Assembly: GCF_001424545.1 (NCBI RefSeq)
Contig: NZ_LMQL01000009.1
Span: 392,822 to 456,821, forward strand
Length of the DNA stretch: 64,000 nt
From: Ramlibacter sp. Leaf400
Lineage (GTDB): Bacteria; Pseudomonadota; Gammaproteobacteria; Burkholderiales; Burkholderiaceae_C
Reading direction: 5' to 3'
Under the pieces are notes generated by a model. That model saw only the letters and a list, made by a program, of their open reading frames with translations. It was not told where the DNA came from and searched no databases. How positions within the stretch are numbered: the first letter of the stretch is position 1; every line of letters starts with the position of its first letter. Shown piece after piece: positions 1 to 7,430 of the stretch. The position numbers and the translations under genes are program-made.

Positions 1-256
1 GGGCCGCCGGTCCGGGTGGCCGTGCTCGCGCTCGCCCTCGCGATGAAGAGGCCATCGCCTTTTGAGCGACGCGGCTTCGAAGGACGCTCATACGGATCGG
101 CTGAACGGGGGGCGCGAATGGAGCCGATCCCGGCCACCCGAACCGTCGACCTCAAAGGCGAAGTGCTTGATCAAGCGAGAACCCCCGCGCTGCCTGTGGG
201 TCGGTGGTTCGGGTGCCCGGACCGGCGGCCCACCTCGGACAGCCGATCGACCCGAA
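1..256. other. left edge, no complete gene
   Basis: No complete gene is visible. A plus-strand frame open from base 3 stops at 63-65 (last residues EEAIAF) and might be the tail of a gene outside the window, but nothing confirms it. A perfect 10-bp inverted repeat lies at 135-144 and 206-215 (CACCCGAACC / GGTTCGGGTG), downstream of the DUF305 gene that is read leftwards; there is no T-run. Confidence 0.3.
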
Positions 257-1708
257 TCAGCTGGCCGGCGCCGCGCGGCGGCGCAGCCACTCCTTCATCT
301 GCGCCAGCTCGCGCTCCTGCTCCGCGATGATGTGCTCGGCCAGCTGATGGTTGGCAGGGTCCTTGCCGTACTGCAGCTGGATGCGCGCCATGTCCACCGC
401 GCCCTGGTGGTGGGCGATCATGCCCTTGACGAAAGAGACATCGGCATCGCGGTCGTCGAGTGCGGCATCCATTCCCTTGTGCATCGCGGCCATGCTCGAC
501 GCGTAGGCGGCCCGGGCGCCGCCACCCGCAGCGGCAGGTTGTGCGGCGTGCGCATGGCCGCCCGTGGCTTGCGCCGTCGCCGGGCCATGGGGACGCTGCG
601 GATCCGGCGAGTGCGTGCTGGGCTGCGAAATGCCGGTGCCCGGCTGTCCGGCCGGCCCGTACAGCAGGCCGTGCAGGCCCCAGTAGCTGCCCGCGAACAG
701 GAGCATGAAGGCCACCAGCGACGTCGGGATGGTCCACAGCGGACGGCGGATCCGGAAGCGCACCTGGGGCGTGGGATCGGCCGCGATCGCCACGATCACC
801 GCCATGATCAGCGCGTGGCCGACCAGGTCCAGGCGGCCGAACGGGTAGACCGCGGCGTTGAAGATCAGGAACAGCGTGATGGCGGAAAGACGCCGCACCA
901 GGGCCGTCCAGAGCAGGCCGAAGCCCATGGTGAACTCCGCCACGCCGGCCATCGGGATGAAGACGTCGCGCGGCATGCCGAAGGTGAGGAACGGCTTTTC
1001 CTCGACCAGCGGATAGAACCACTCGGGATAGGCGAACTTCTCCAGGCTCGACCACATGAGGGCGATCGCGACGCCCCAGCGCAGCACCTCGAAGCGGTAC
1101 TTGCGCCACTCGGGCCGGCTGGACGACTCCAGCACCAGGTAGGCCGCCACGGCCACGCCCAGCGCCAGGTAGTCCAGCAGGTGGAAGAACTGGTACTCGG
1201 TCAGGGCCAGCACCCACAGCAGGATGATGCCGGCCGCGGCCAGGGGCATCGTGCGGCGCGAGAAGACCAGGGCCGCGATGAGCAACTGCATCCACGACAC
1301 CCACTCGTTGGGCGTCTTCAGGTCGGGCGTGAGGTACACGCCGCCGACGGCGAAGATCGCCACGAAGAAGGCGGCGATCACGAAGCGCAGGAAGTCGTCC
1401 AGGCGCCGCCACAGCGGATCGCTGACCTTGTCCATGCCGGCGAGGATGGCCTGCCCCACGCTCGTCTTCTCGATCCAGCGCGTCGCCAGGAAGAAGGCGA
1501 CCACGAGCAGGATGCCCGTCCAGAACCAGGGGTCCGAGAGCGTCTGTCCGATCTTCTGCGGCGGCGCCTCCACGATGTAGGGCGCGAACCATTTCACGTG
1601 GGCCTGGGCCGGCAGCGCGAGGGTGCCGGCGGCCAGGGCGCCCCACGCGGCGCGCAGGGGCCTGCGCGGGCGGCGGGTGGGGTCCGGGGAGTGTTGTGGG
1701 TGGGTCAT
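257..1708 (-). CDS. DoxX-like multispanning membrane protein with C-terminal DUF305 domain
   Basis: About 483 residues from the ATG at 1708; an upstream in-frame ATG at 1786 would add 26 charged residues with no family look. An N-terminal hydrophobic stretch ends in a PAQA signal-like motif, and about eight membrane segments of DoxX-like appearance follow. A Gly/His/Ala-rich linker (GGHAHAAQPAAAGGG) leads to a C-terminal DUF305 domain with the signature MIAHHQGAVDMA. DUF305 proteins are periplasmic, His/Met-rich and often linked to metal (copper) handling, but the exact role of the family is unsettled. Fusion of the two parts is seen directly; a function in metal or redox stress is inference, helped only slightly by the hmp-norR pair upstream. 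Confidence 0.8.
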   Translation of the reverse strand: MTHPQHSPDPTRRPRRPLRAAWGALAAGTLALPAQAHVKWFAPYIVEAPPQKIGQTLSDPWFWTGILLVVAFFLATRWIEKTSVGQAILAGMDKVSDPLWRRLDDFLRFVIAAFFVAIFAVGGVYLTPDLKTPNEWVSWMQLLIAALVFSRRTMPLAAAGIILLWVLALTEYQFFHLLDYLALGVAVAAYLVLESSSRPEWRKYRFEVLRWGVAIALMWSSLEKFAYPEWFYPLVEEKPFLTFGMPRDVFIPMAGVAEFTMGFGLLWTALVRRLSAITLFLIFNAAVYPFGRLDLVGHALIMAVIVAIAADPTPQVRFRIRRPLWTIPTSLVAFMLLFAGSYWGLHGLLYGPAGQPGTGISQPSTHSPDPQRPHGPATAQATGGHAHAAQPAAAGGGARAAYASSMAAMHKGMDAALDDRDADVSFVKGMIAHHQGAVDMARIQLQYGKDPANHQLAEHIIAEQERELAQMKEWLRRRAAPAS

Positions 1709-1882
1709 TCGTTGCGTCCGCGGGGCACGACCTGCGCCCCGCTCCTTGTGACCCTCACTGTTCCACGCGCGGCCCGCAGGCGACATCGGCGGGAGATGAA
1801 ACCGGGCCTCGGCGGGCTCTGATCGGCGGGGTGCCGCACTCCGAGCCCGGCTAGGAATCGTCCGAGGCGGACGGGCGCCGCT

Positions 1883-3076
1883 TCAGGCGGCCGCAAGGTC
1901 TTCCAGCGGACCGAAGAACTCGTAGCGCAGCCGCTCGCGCGCCACGCCCAGCGCCAGCCCGCTGCGGTACACCGCCTGCATGAAGGGCTTGGGCCCCAGG
2001 AAGTAGACGTCCACGTCCCGGTCGGCCGGCAACTGCCGCGCCAGCAGCTCCTGGGTCAGCAGGCCGGTGGCGTGCGGCTGGTCCTGCGGCCGCGGCTGGT
2101 CGTACACGTACAGCACCTCCACGTTGCCGTGCTGGCGGGCCAGCGCGTCGACGCGGGCGCGGAAGGCGTGCACGCCGCCGTGCCGCGCCGCGTGGATGAA
2201 GCGGATCGGACGGCCGGTGGGCGCGGCGGCTTCCAGCATGCTCATGGCCGGAGTGATGCCCACGCCACCGGTCGCCAGCACCAGCGGACGCTGGCCGTCG
2301 TTGGCGGCCGCGTCCAGCCGGAACTCGCCGCAGGGCGCCTGCACGCGCAGCACGGTGCCGGGCTGCGCCTGCCCATGCAGCCAGCTGGACACCAGGCCAC
2401 CGTCCTCGCGCTTGACGCTGATGCGGTACCAGGGCTTGCCCGGCGCGTCGGACAGCGAGTAGTTGCGGCGCACTTCCTCGCCCTCGATGTGCAGCACCAG
2501 CGTCAGGTACTGGCCCGGCACGAAGTCCAGCAGCGGGCGGCCGTCCACCGGCTCCAGGTAGAACGAGGTGATGAGGTCGCTCTCGGGCTGGCGGCGGGCG
2601 ATGCGGAAGTCGCGCGTGCCGCGCCAGCCGCCCGTGCGCGCCGCGTTGGCGGCATACACCTCCTCTTCGGCGGCGATCAGCAGGTCGGCCAGCGCCTGGT
2701 AGGCCTCGCCCCAGGCCGCGATGATCTCGTCGGTGGCGGCCTCGCCCAGCACCTCGCGGATGGCGCGCAGCAGGCAGGCGCCGACGATGGGGTAGTGCTC
2801 GGGCAGCACGCCCAGCGCGGCGTGCTTCTGGATGATGCGCGGCAGCGCGCCGGCCAGCTCGTCGAGGCGGTCGATGTGGGCCGCGTAGGCCAGAACGGCG
2901 CCCGCCAGCGCGCGCGCCTGCGTGCCGCTCGCCTGGTGCGCTTCGTTGAAGAACGCCTTCACCTCGGGATGCTCGCGGAACATGAGCTGGTAGAAGTGCG
3001 TGGTGATGGCCTCGCCGTGCTGTTGCAGGACAGGCACCGTGGCCTGGATCAGGGAGATGGTCTTGGGTGTGAACAT
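1883..3076 (-). CDS. hmp: flavohaemoglobin, nitric oxide dioxygenase
   Basis: 397 residues, the usual Hmp length. It turns NO and O2 into nitrate using NAD(P)H, FAD and haem in the cytoplasm. The N-terminal globin domain (about 1-140) begins MFTPKTISLIQATVPVL, with the distal-pocket Tyr in HFYQLMF and the proximal His in KHAALGVLPEHY. The FAD domain follows (RRNYSLSDAP, about residue 205) and then the NAD-binding domain (LATGGVGITPAMSML, about 265), ending in YEFFGPLEDL. ATG 3076 is fixed by the family start. There is no clear Shine-Dalgarno sequence in front of it, which fits the sigma54-like promoter whose predicted transcription start falls almost on the ATG. It is divergent from norR across three NorR-type sites, so NO induction is very likely. 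Confidence 0.96.
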   Translation of the reverse strand: MFTPKTISLIQATVPVLQQHGEAITTHFYQLMFREHPEVKAFFNEAHQASGTQARALAGAVLAYAAHIDRLDELAGALPRIIQKHAALGVLPEHYPIVGACLLRAIREVLGEAATDEIIAAWGEAYQALADLLIAAEEEVYAANAARTGGWRGTRDFRIARRQPESDLITSFYLEPVDGRPLLDFVPGQYLTLVLHIEGEEVRRNYSLSDAPGKPWYRISVKREDGGLVSSWLHGQAQPGTVLRVQAPCGEFRLDAAANDGQRPLVLATGGVGITPAMSMLEAAAPTGRPIRFIHAARHGGVHAFRARVDALARQHGNVEVLYVYDQPRPQDQPHATGLLTQELLARQLPADRDVDVYFLGPKPFMQAVYRSGLALGVARERLRYEFFGPLEDLAAA

Positions 3077-3088
3077 GCACAAGGCATC

Positions 3089-3103
3089 CCAAGATCCGTG
3101 CCA
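3089..3103 (-). promoter_or_regulatory. candidate sigma54 (-24/-12) promoter for hmp
   Basis: On the minus strand the bases read TGGCACG-GATC-TTGG. The -24 half matches the sigma54 consensus perfectly; the -12 half has TTGG instead of TTGC. The spacing is right. NorR is a sigma54 activator and its enhancer-like sites lie about 50-125 bp upstream, the expected geometry. The predicted start site would be near 3077, so the hmp message would be leaderless or nearly so. Confidence 0.55.
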
Positions 3104-3151
3104 GCCGAAGGGCCCTCGCAAGTCCCTGTCGCTGCAAGGAATTTTTCGGCC

Positions 3152-3213
3152 GTGGTCCAATCGACCACGATGACCGTTGTCCCCGCGACCACCGGCGTGG
3201 TCGGAAGCACCAC
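3152..3213. promoter_or_regulatory. three NorR-type enhancer sites between hmp and norR
   Basis: Three near-identical dyads: GTGGT-N7-ACCAC at 3152-3168, GTTGT-N7-ACCAC at 3176-3192 and GTGGT-N7-ACCAC at 3197-3213. They contain the NorR core described for Ralstonia (GGT-N7-ACC) and E. coli (GT-N7-AC); the middle site deviates by one base in its left half. Triple sites are the known NorR arrangement. Sites 2 and 3 overlap the first codons of norR if its start is the ATG at 3170. Confidence 0.85.
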
Positions 3214-4732
3214 GCCCGCCCCCAGCCCCCTTCCTGCCCCCGATCGATACCGCGAGCTGCTCGCCGCCGCCCGCCAGCTCGTGGCCTGCGATGCCATGGC
3301 GCTGCTGCGCCTGGACGACGCCGTGCTCACGCCGCTGGCCGTCGACGGCCTGAGCGTGGAGGCGCTGGGCCGCCGCTTCGTGGTCGCCGCGCACCCTCGC
3401 CTGGCCCGCCTGGCCAAGAGTCCCGGCGTCCTGCGCTTCGCCCCCGACTGCGGGCTGCCCGATCCCTACGACGGCCTGGTCGCGGGCCAGCCCGACATCC
3501 TGCCGGTGCACGACTGCCTGGGCGCGCCGCTGCGCGTGGACGGCCGGCTCTGGGGACTGCTGACGCTGGACGCGCTGCGGCCCGGCGCCTTCGACGGCGT
3601 CGGCCCCGCGCAGCTGGAGGCGCTGGTGCGGCTGGTCGAGTCCGGCGTGGAGGCCATCGAGACGCTGCAGGCGGTGGCCCGGCGCACCCTGCGCGAAGAA
3701 GCGCTGGCGCGCGAATGGCACGCGGTGCACGCCCCGGCGCGCGAGCTGCTGGGCACCAGCCCGGCGATGCAGCGGCTGCGCAGCGAGATCGATTCGGTGG
3801 CGGCCTCGGACCTCACGGTGCTGGTGCTGGGCGAGACGGGCGTGGGCAAGGACCTGGTGGCGCAGCGCCTGCACGCCGCCTCGGCGCGCAGCGCGCGGCC
3901 GCTGGTGCAGGTCAACTGCGCGGCGCTGCCGGAGACGATCGCCGACAGCGAGCTGTTCGGCCACAAGCGCGGAGCCTTCACCGGCGCCGTGCAGGACCGC
4001 CTGGGCAAGTTCGAGCTGGCCGACGGCGGCACGCTGTTCCTGGACGAAGTGGGCGAGCTGCCGCTGGCGATCCAGGCCAAGCTGCTGCGCGTGCTGCAGA
4101 GCGGCGAGGTGCAGCGCCCCGGCAGCGACAGCGTGCAGAAGGTCGACGTGCGGGTGGTGGCGGCCACCAACCGCGACCTGCGCGCCATGATCGCCCAGGG
4201 GCGCTTCCGTGCCGACCTCTACCACCGACTCGCGGTCTATCCGCTGCTGGTGCCGCCGCTGCGCGAGCGCGGTCGCGACGTGCTTACCCTGGCCGGCAGC
4301 TTCCTGGAAGAGAACCAGCACCGGCTGGGCGCGCGCAACCTGCGCCTGAGCCCCGCGGCCAAGCACGCGCTGCTGGAGCACCGCTGGCCCGGCAACGTGC
4401 GCGAGCTGGAGCACGTGCTCAGCCGAGCGGCGCTGCGCGCCCTGCACGAGCAAGGCCGCGGCGGGCGCTGGGTCGCGATCGAACCCCGCCACGTGGCACT
4501 CGAGCCGTCCCTGCCTTCCGTGCCGCCCCCGCAGCCGCTGGCGGCGACCGCAACGGCCGCTGCCGCAGGCCAATCCCTGCGCGAAGCGACCGACGACTTC
4601 CAGCGGCGCTGGCTGGAGGCCTGCATCGCCCGCCATGGCGGCCACCTGAGCCGCGCGGCGGCCGAAGCCGGGATGGACCGCAGCAACTTCCACCGCCTGG
4701 TGCGCAGGCTGGGCGTGCCCAGGGTGGGCTGA
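3170..4732 (+). CDS. norR: NO-responsive sigma54-dependent activator NorR
   Basis: 520 residues from ATG 3170. The N-terminal GAF domain (about 20-190) carries the NorR-type stretch LPDPYDGL and then VHDCLGAPL, where the His and Cys match residues around the non-haem iron site that binds NO. The central AAA+ domain has Walker A GETGVGKD (about 223), the GAFTGA loop that contacts sigma54 (about 266) and Walker B GTLFLDEVGEL. A Fis-type HTH closes the protein (HLSRAAAEAGMDRSNFHRLVRR). The start is uncertain: ATG 3170 has no ribosome site, and in-frame GTG codons at 3152 (11 bases after AAGGA) and 3197 are alternatives. It probably activates the divergent hmp. Confidence 0.95.
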   Translation: MTVVPATTGVVGSTTPAPSPLPAPDRYRELLAAARQLVACDAMALLRLDDAVLTPLAVDGLSVEALGRRFVVAAHPRLARLAKSPGVLRFAPDCGLPDPYDGLVAGQPDILPVHDCLGAPLRVDGRLWGLLTLDALRPGAFDGVGPAQLEALVRLVESGVEAIETLQAVARRTLREEALAREWHAVHAPARELLGTSPAMQRLRSEIDSVAASDLTVLVLGETGVGKDLVAQRLHAASARSARPLVQVNCAALPETIADSELFGHKRGAFTGAVQDRLGKFELADGGTLFLDEVGELPLAIQAKLLRVLQSGEVQRPGSDSVQKVDVRVVAATNRDLRAMIAQGRFRADLYHRLAVYPLLVPPLRERGRDVLTLAGSFLEENQHRLGARNLRLSPAAKHALLEHRWPGNVRELEHVLSRAALRALHEQGRGGRWVAIEPRHVALEPSLPSVPPPQPLAATATAAAAGQSLREATDDFQRRWLEACIARHGGHLSRAAAEAGMDRSNFHRLVRRLGVPRVG

Positions 4733-4816
4733 CCCGGCTCGCTGGCCCGGATCGCGCCGCGCCTTGCATTCGAGACCGTGCCGCCTAGGATGGACTTCGA
4801 CCCGAAGGAGCCTTCC

Positions 4817-4978
4817 ATGCCGACACGCTCGCTCGTCCGTCCGCTCGCCCTGCTGCTCATCGCGCTCGCGGCCGCACTGGCCGGTTGCCAGGCGACGACC
4901 GGGAGAACCGCGAACTCGGGCACCGCTCCAGGCACCACGGCCAACCCCGGAGGCGGGGGCGGCGGCGGCGCCTACTGA
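4817..4978 (+). CDS. small lipoprotein with glycine-rich tail
   Basis: 53 residues. The signal peptide ends in a lipobox (LAGC, Cys about residue 21), followed by a short Thr/Gly tail with seven consecutive Gly. ATG 4817 is chosen over 4778 because AAGGAG lies 6 bases before it and the positive n-region begins there. It is probably lipid-anchored in the envelope. The function is unknown; the protein is too short to hold a domain. Confidence 0.75.
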   Translation: MPTRSLVRPLALLLIALAAALAGCQATTGRTANSGTAPGTTANPGGGGGGGAY

Positions 4979-4997
4979 GCTGCGATCCCGCGCAGCT
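4978..4997. terminator. stem-loop between convergent genes
   Basis: Perfect 7-bp stem with a 6-base loop (AGCTGCG-ATCCCG-CGCAGCT) in the 35-bp gap between the lipoprotein stop and the maeB stop. There is no T-run on either side, so it is at best a weak bidirectional or factor-assisted terminator. Confidence 0.4.
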
Positions 4998-5013
4998 GCG
5001 GATCAAACCCGCT

Positions 5014-7308
5014 TCACGCCGACCGCGTCGCGCTCGCCGCGACGAGCGCGATCATGTTCAGGATGCGCCGCACGGTGGCCGACGGCGTGAGCACGTGGAC
5101 GGGCGACTTGCCGCCCAGCAGCATCGGGCCGATGGTGATGCCCTGGCCGCCGCACATCTTCAGCACGTTGAACAGGATGTTGGCCGAGTCCAGCGTCGGG
5201 CAGATGAGCAGGTTGGCCTCGCCGGTCAGGCTGGTCTCCATCAGGCTGGCCTGCCGCAGGGTTTCGGACAGCGCCACGTCGCCCTGCATCTCGCCGTCGC
5301 ACTCGATGTCGGGGGCGAGCTGGCGGAAGATGTTGCGCGCCTGGCGCATCTTGAGCGCGGACGGCCGGGTCGACGAACCGTAGTTGCTGTGCGAGAGGAA
5401 GGCCACCTTGGGCGGCAGGCCGAACCGCTGGATCTCGTGGGCCGCCATCAGCGCGGTGTGCGCCAGCAGCTCGGGCCCCGGGTCCTCGTTGACGTAGGTA
5501 TCGGCGATGAACAGGGTCCGGTTGGGCAGCATCAGGCCGTTGAGCGTCGCGAAGCCCGGAGCGCCGGGCGATGCACCGATGACGTCCTGCACGTGCTCGA
5601 GGTGGTGGTCGAAGCGGCCCACCAGGCCGCAGAGCATGGCGTCCGCATCGCCCAGGTGGACCGCCAGGCAGCCGATCAGCGTGTTGGAGCGGCGCACGGC
5701 CGCCTTGGCTGCCTCGGGGGTGATGCCGTTGCGGCCCATCAGCCGGTGGTAGGTCTCCCAGTACTGGCGGAACCGCGTATCGCTCTCCGGATTGACGCTC
5801 TCCACGTCCGTGCCCAGGCGCATGCGCAGCCCGGCCTTGGCGATGCGCGCCTCGATCACGGCGGGCCGGCCGATCAGGATGGGCGCGGCGATCCCTTCCT
5901 CGATCGCCAGCTGCGCGGCCCGCAGCACGCGCTCGTCCTCGCCTTCGGCGAAGGCCACCCGGCACCTGGACGCCGTGCCCCGGGCCGCGACGAACACCGG
6001 CCGCATGATCATCCCGGTCTGGTAGACGAAGCGCGTGAGGCTCTGCTTGTAGACCTCGTAGTCGGCGATCGGCCGCGTGGCCACGCCCGAGGCCTCGGCC
6101 GCCTTGGCGACCGCGGGCGCGATGCGCAGGATCAGCCGCGAGTCGAAGGGCGTCGGGATGATGTACTCGGGCCCGAAGGCCAGTTCGCGGCCGCCATAGG
6201 CGGTGGACACCTCCTCGCTGATGTCGGCCTTGGCCAGCTCGGCGATCTCGCGCACGCAGGCCAGCTTCATCTCCTCGGTGATCTTGGTGGCGCCGCAATC
6301 GAGCGCGCCGCGGAAGATGTAGGGGAAGCACAGGACGTTGTTGACCTGGTTCGGATAGTCCGAGCGGCCGGTGGCCACGATGCAGTCCGGCCGCGCCTCG
6401 CGCGCCAGCTCGGGGCGGATCTCCGGCTCGGGGTTGGCCAGCGCCAGGATGATGGGCTTGTCCGCCATGGAGCGAACCATGTCCTGCGTGAGCACGCCGG
6501 CGGTGGAGCACCCCAGGAAGACGTCGGCGCCCTTGCAAACGTCGGCCAGCGTCCGCGCGCTCGTGTCCTGCGCATAGCGCGCCTTGGATTCGTCCATGCC
6601 GCCGGGCCGGCCCTGGTAGATCACGCCCTTGGAGTCGACGACGAAGATGTTCCGGGGCGCCACGCCCAGGTGGACCATCAGGTCCAGGCAGGCGATGGCC
6701 GCGGCGCCGGCGCCGGAAGACACCAGCTTGATGTCGCCGATGCGCTTGCCCACCAGCTCCAGGCCGTTGAGCAGCGCGGCGCTGGCGATGATGGCGGTGC
6801 CATGCTGGTCGTCATGGAACACCGGGATGTTGACCCGCTCGCGCACCTTCTTCTCGATGTAGAAGCACTCGGGGGCCTTGATGTCCTCGAGGTTGATGCC
6901 GCCCAGCGTGGGCTCCAGCGCCACGATGATGTCGACCAGCTTGTCGGGGTCGCGCTCCGCCAGCTCGATGTCGAACACATCCAGGCCGGCGAACTTCTTG
7001 AAGAGGCAGCCCTTGCCCTCCATCACCGGCTTGCCGGCCAGCGGGCCGATGTCGCCCAGGCCCAGCACGGCCGTACCGTTGGTCACCACGCCCACCAGGT
7101 TGGCGCGCGCCGTGTACTCGGCGGCCAGGGCGGGGTTCTCCTGGATGTCGAGGCAGGGGTAGGCCACCCCGGGCGAATAGGCCAGCGACAGGTCGAGCTG
7201 GTTGGACAGCGGCTTGGTCGGCGTGACCGAAATCTTGCCCTTGCCTCCCTGGCTGTGGTACTCCAGTGCGGCCCGGCGCAGCTCGGCCGTTGACATCTTG
7301 TCCTGCAT
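5014..7308 (-). CDS. maeB: NADP-type malic enzyme with C-terminal phosphotransacetylase-like domain
   Basis: 764 residues, the normal size of the MaeB hybrid form. It decarboxylates malate to pyruvate while reducing NAD(P)+. The malic N domain has [12 protein letters not shown] (about 45), [19 protein letters not shown] and [10 protein letters not shown]; the nucleotide fold has GAGAAAIAC (about 195). From about 430 a phosphate acetyl/butyryltransferase-like domain follows ([10 protein letters not shown]), which in known MaeB proteins has an allosteric role. The start at 7308 ([12 protein letters not shown]) has AGGAG 7 bases upstream; the ORF extends to 7350 without support. The gene stands alone. 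A perfect TTGACA lies upstream (minus strand, 7389-7394), but no acceptable -10 follows. Confidence 0.95.
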   Translation of the reverse strand: MQDKMSTAELRRAALEYHSQGGKGKISVTPTKPLSNQLDLSLAYSPGVAYPCLDIQENPALAAEYTARANLVGVVTNGTAVLGLGDIGPLAGKPVMEGKGCLFKKFAGLDVFDIELAERDPDKLVDIIVALEPTLGGINLEDIKAPECFYIEKKVRERVNIPVFHDDQHGTAIIASAALLNGLELVGKRIGDIKLVSSGAGAAAIACLDLMVHLGVAPRNIFVVDSKGVIYQGRPGGMDESKARYAQDTSARTLADVCKGADVFLGCSTAGVLTQDMVRSMADKPIILALANPEPEIRPELAREARPDCIVATGRSDYPNQVNNVLCFPYIFRGALDCGATKITEEMKLACVREIAELAKADISEEVSTAYGGRELAFGPEYIIPTPFDSRLILRIAPAVAKAAEASGVATRPIADYEVYKQSLTRFVYQTGMIMRPVFVAARGTASRCRVAFAEGEDERVLRAAQLAIEEGIAAPILIGRPAVIEARIAKAGLRMRLGTDVESVNPESDTRFRQYWETYHRLMGRNGITPEAAKAAVRRSNTLIGCLAVHLGDADAMLCGLVGRFDHHLEHVQDVIGASPGAPGFATLNGLMLPNRTLFIADTYVNEDPGPELLAHTALMAAHEIQRFGLPPKVAFLSHSNYGSSTRPSALKMRQARNIFRQLAPDIECDGEMQGDVALSETLRQASLMETSLTGEANLLICPTLDSANILFNVLKMCGGQGITIGPMLLGGKSPVHVLTPSATVRRILNMIALVAASATRSA

Positions 7309-7430
7309 GTTTGTCTCCTGGCGCTCGTTTTCGAAAGTGCGGCATGGCATTGCCCGCGGCCCAAGAGCCTCTTGCAGTCGTCCGTCGATGTCAACTGTCC
7401 GCCACGGTCGAGTCCGCGGTGCCTCATCCG

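Noticed and set aside
1..65. C-terminal fragment of an upstream gene
   Set aside because: A frame ends at 63-65, but 20 Arg/Ala-rich codons with no motif cannot be told from chance.
62..1822. Long plus-strand frame opposite the DUF305 gene
   Set aside because: Low-complexity Arg/Gly/His/Gln-rich translation typical of antisense frames in GC-rich DNA; the minus strand encodes clear membrane helices and a DUF305 motif.
3077..4693. N-terminal extension of hmp over norR
   Set aside because: Family alignment fixes the hmp start at MFTPK; the extension is antisense to norR.
7309..7430. sigma70 promoter of maeB
   Set aside because: A perfect TTGACA exists on the minus strand, but none of the 16-18 bp spacings gives a recognisable -10.
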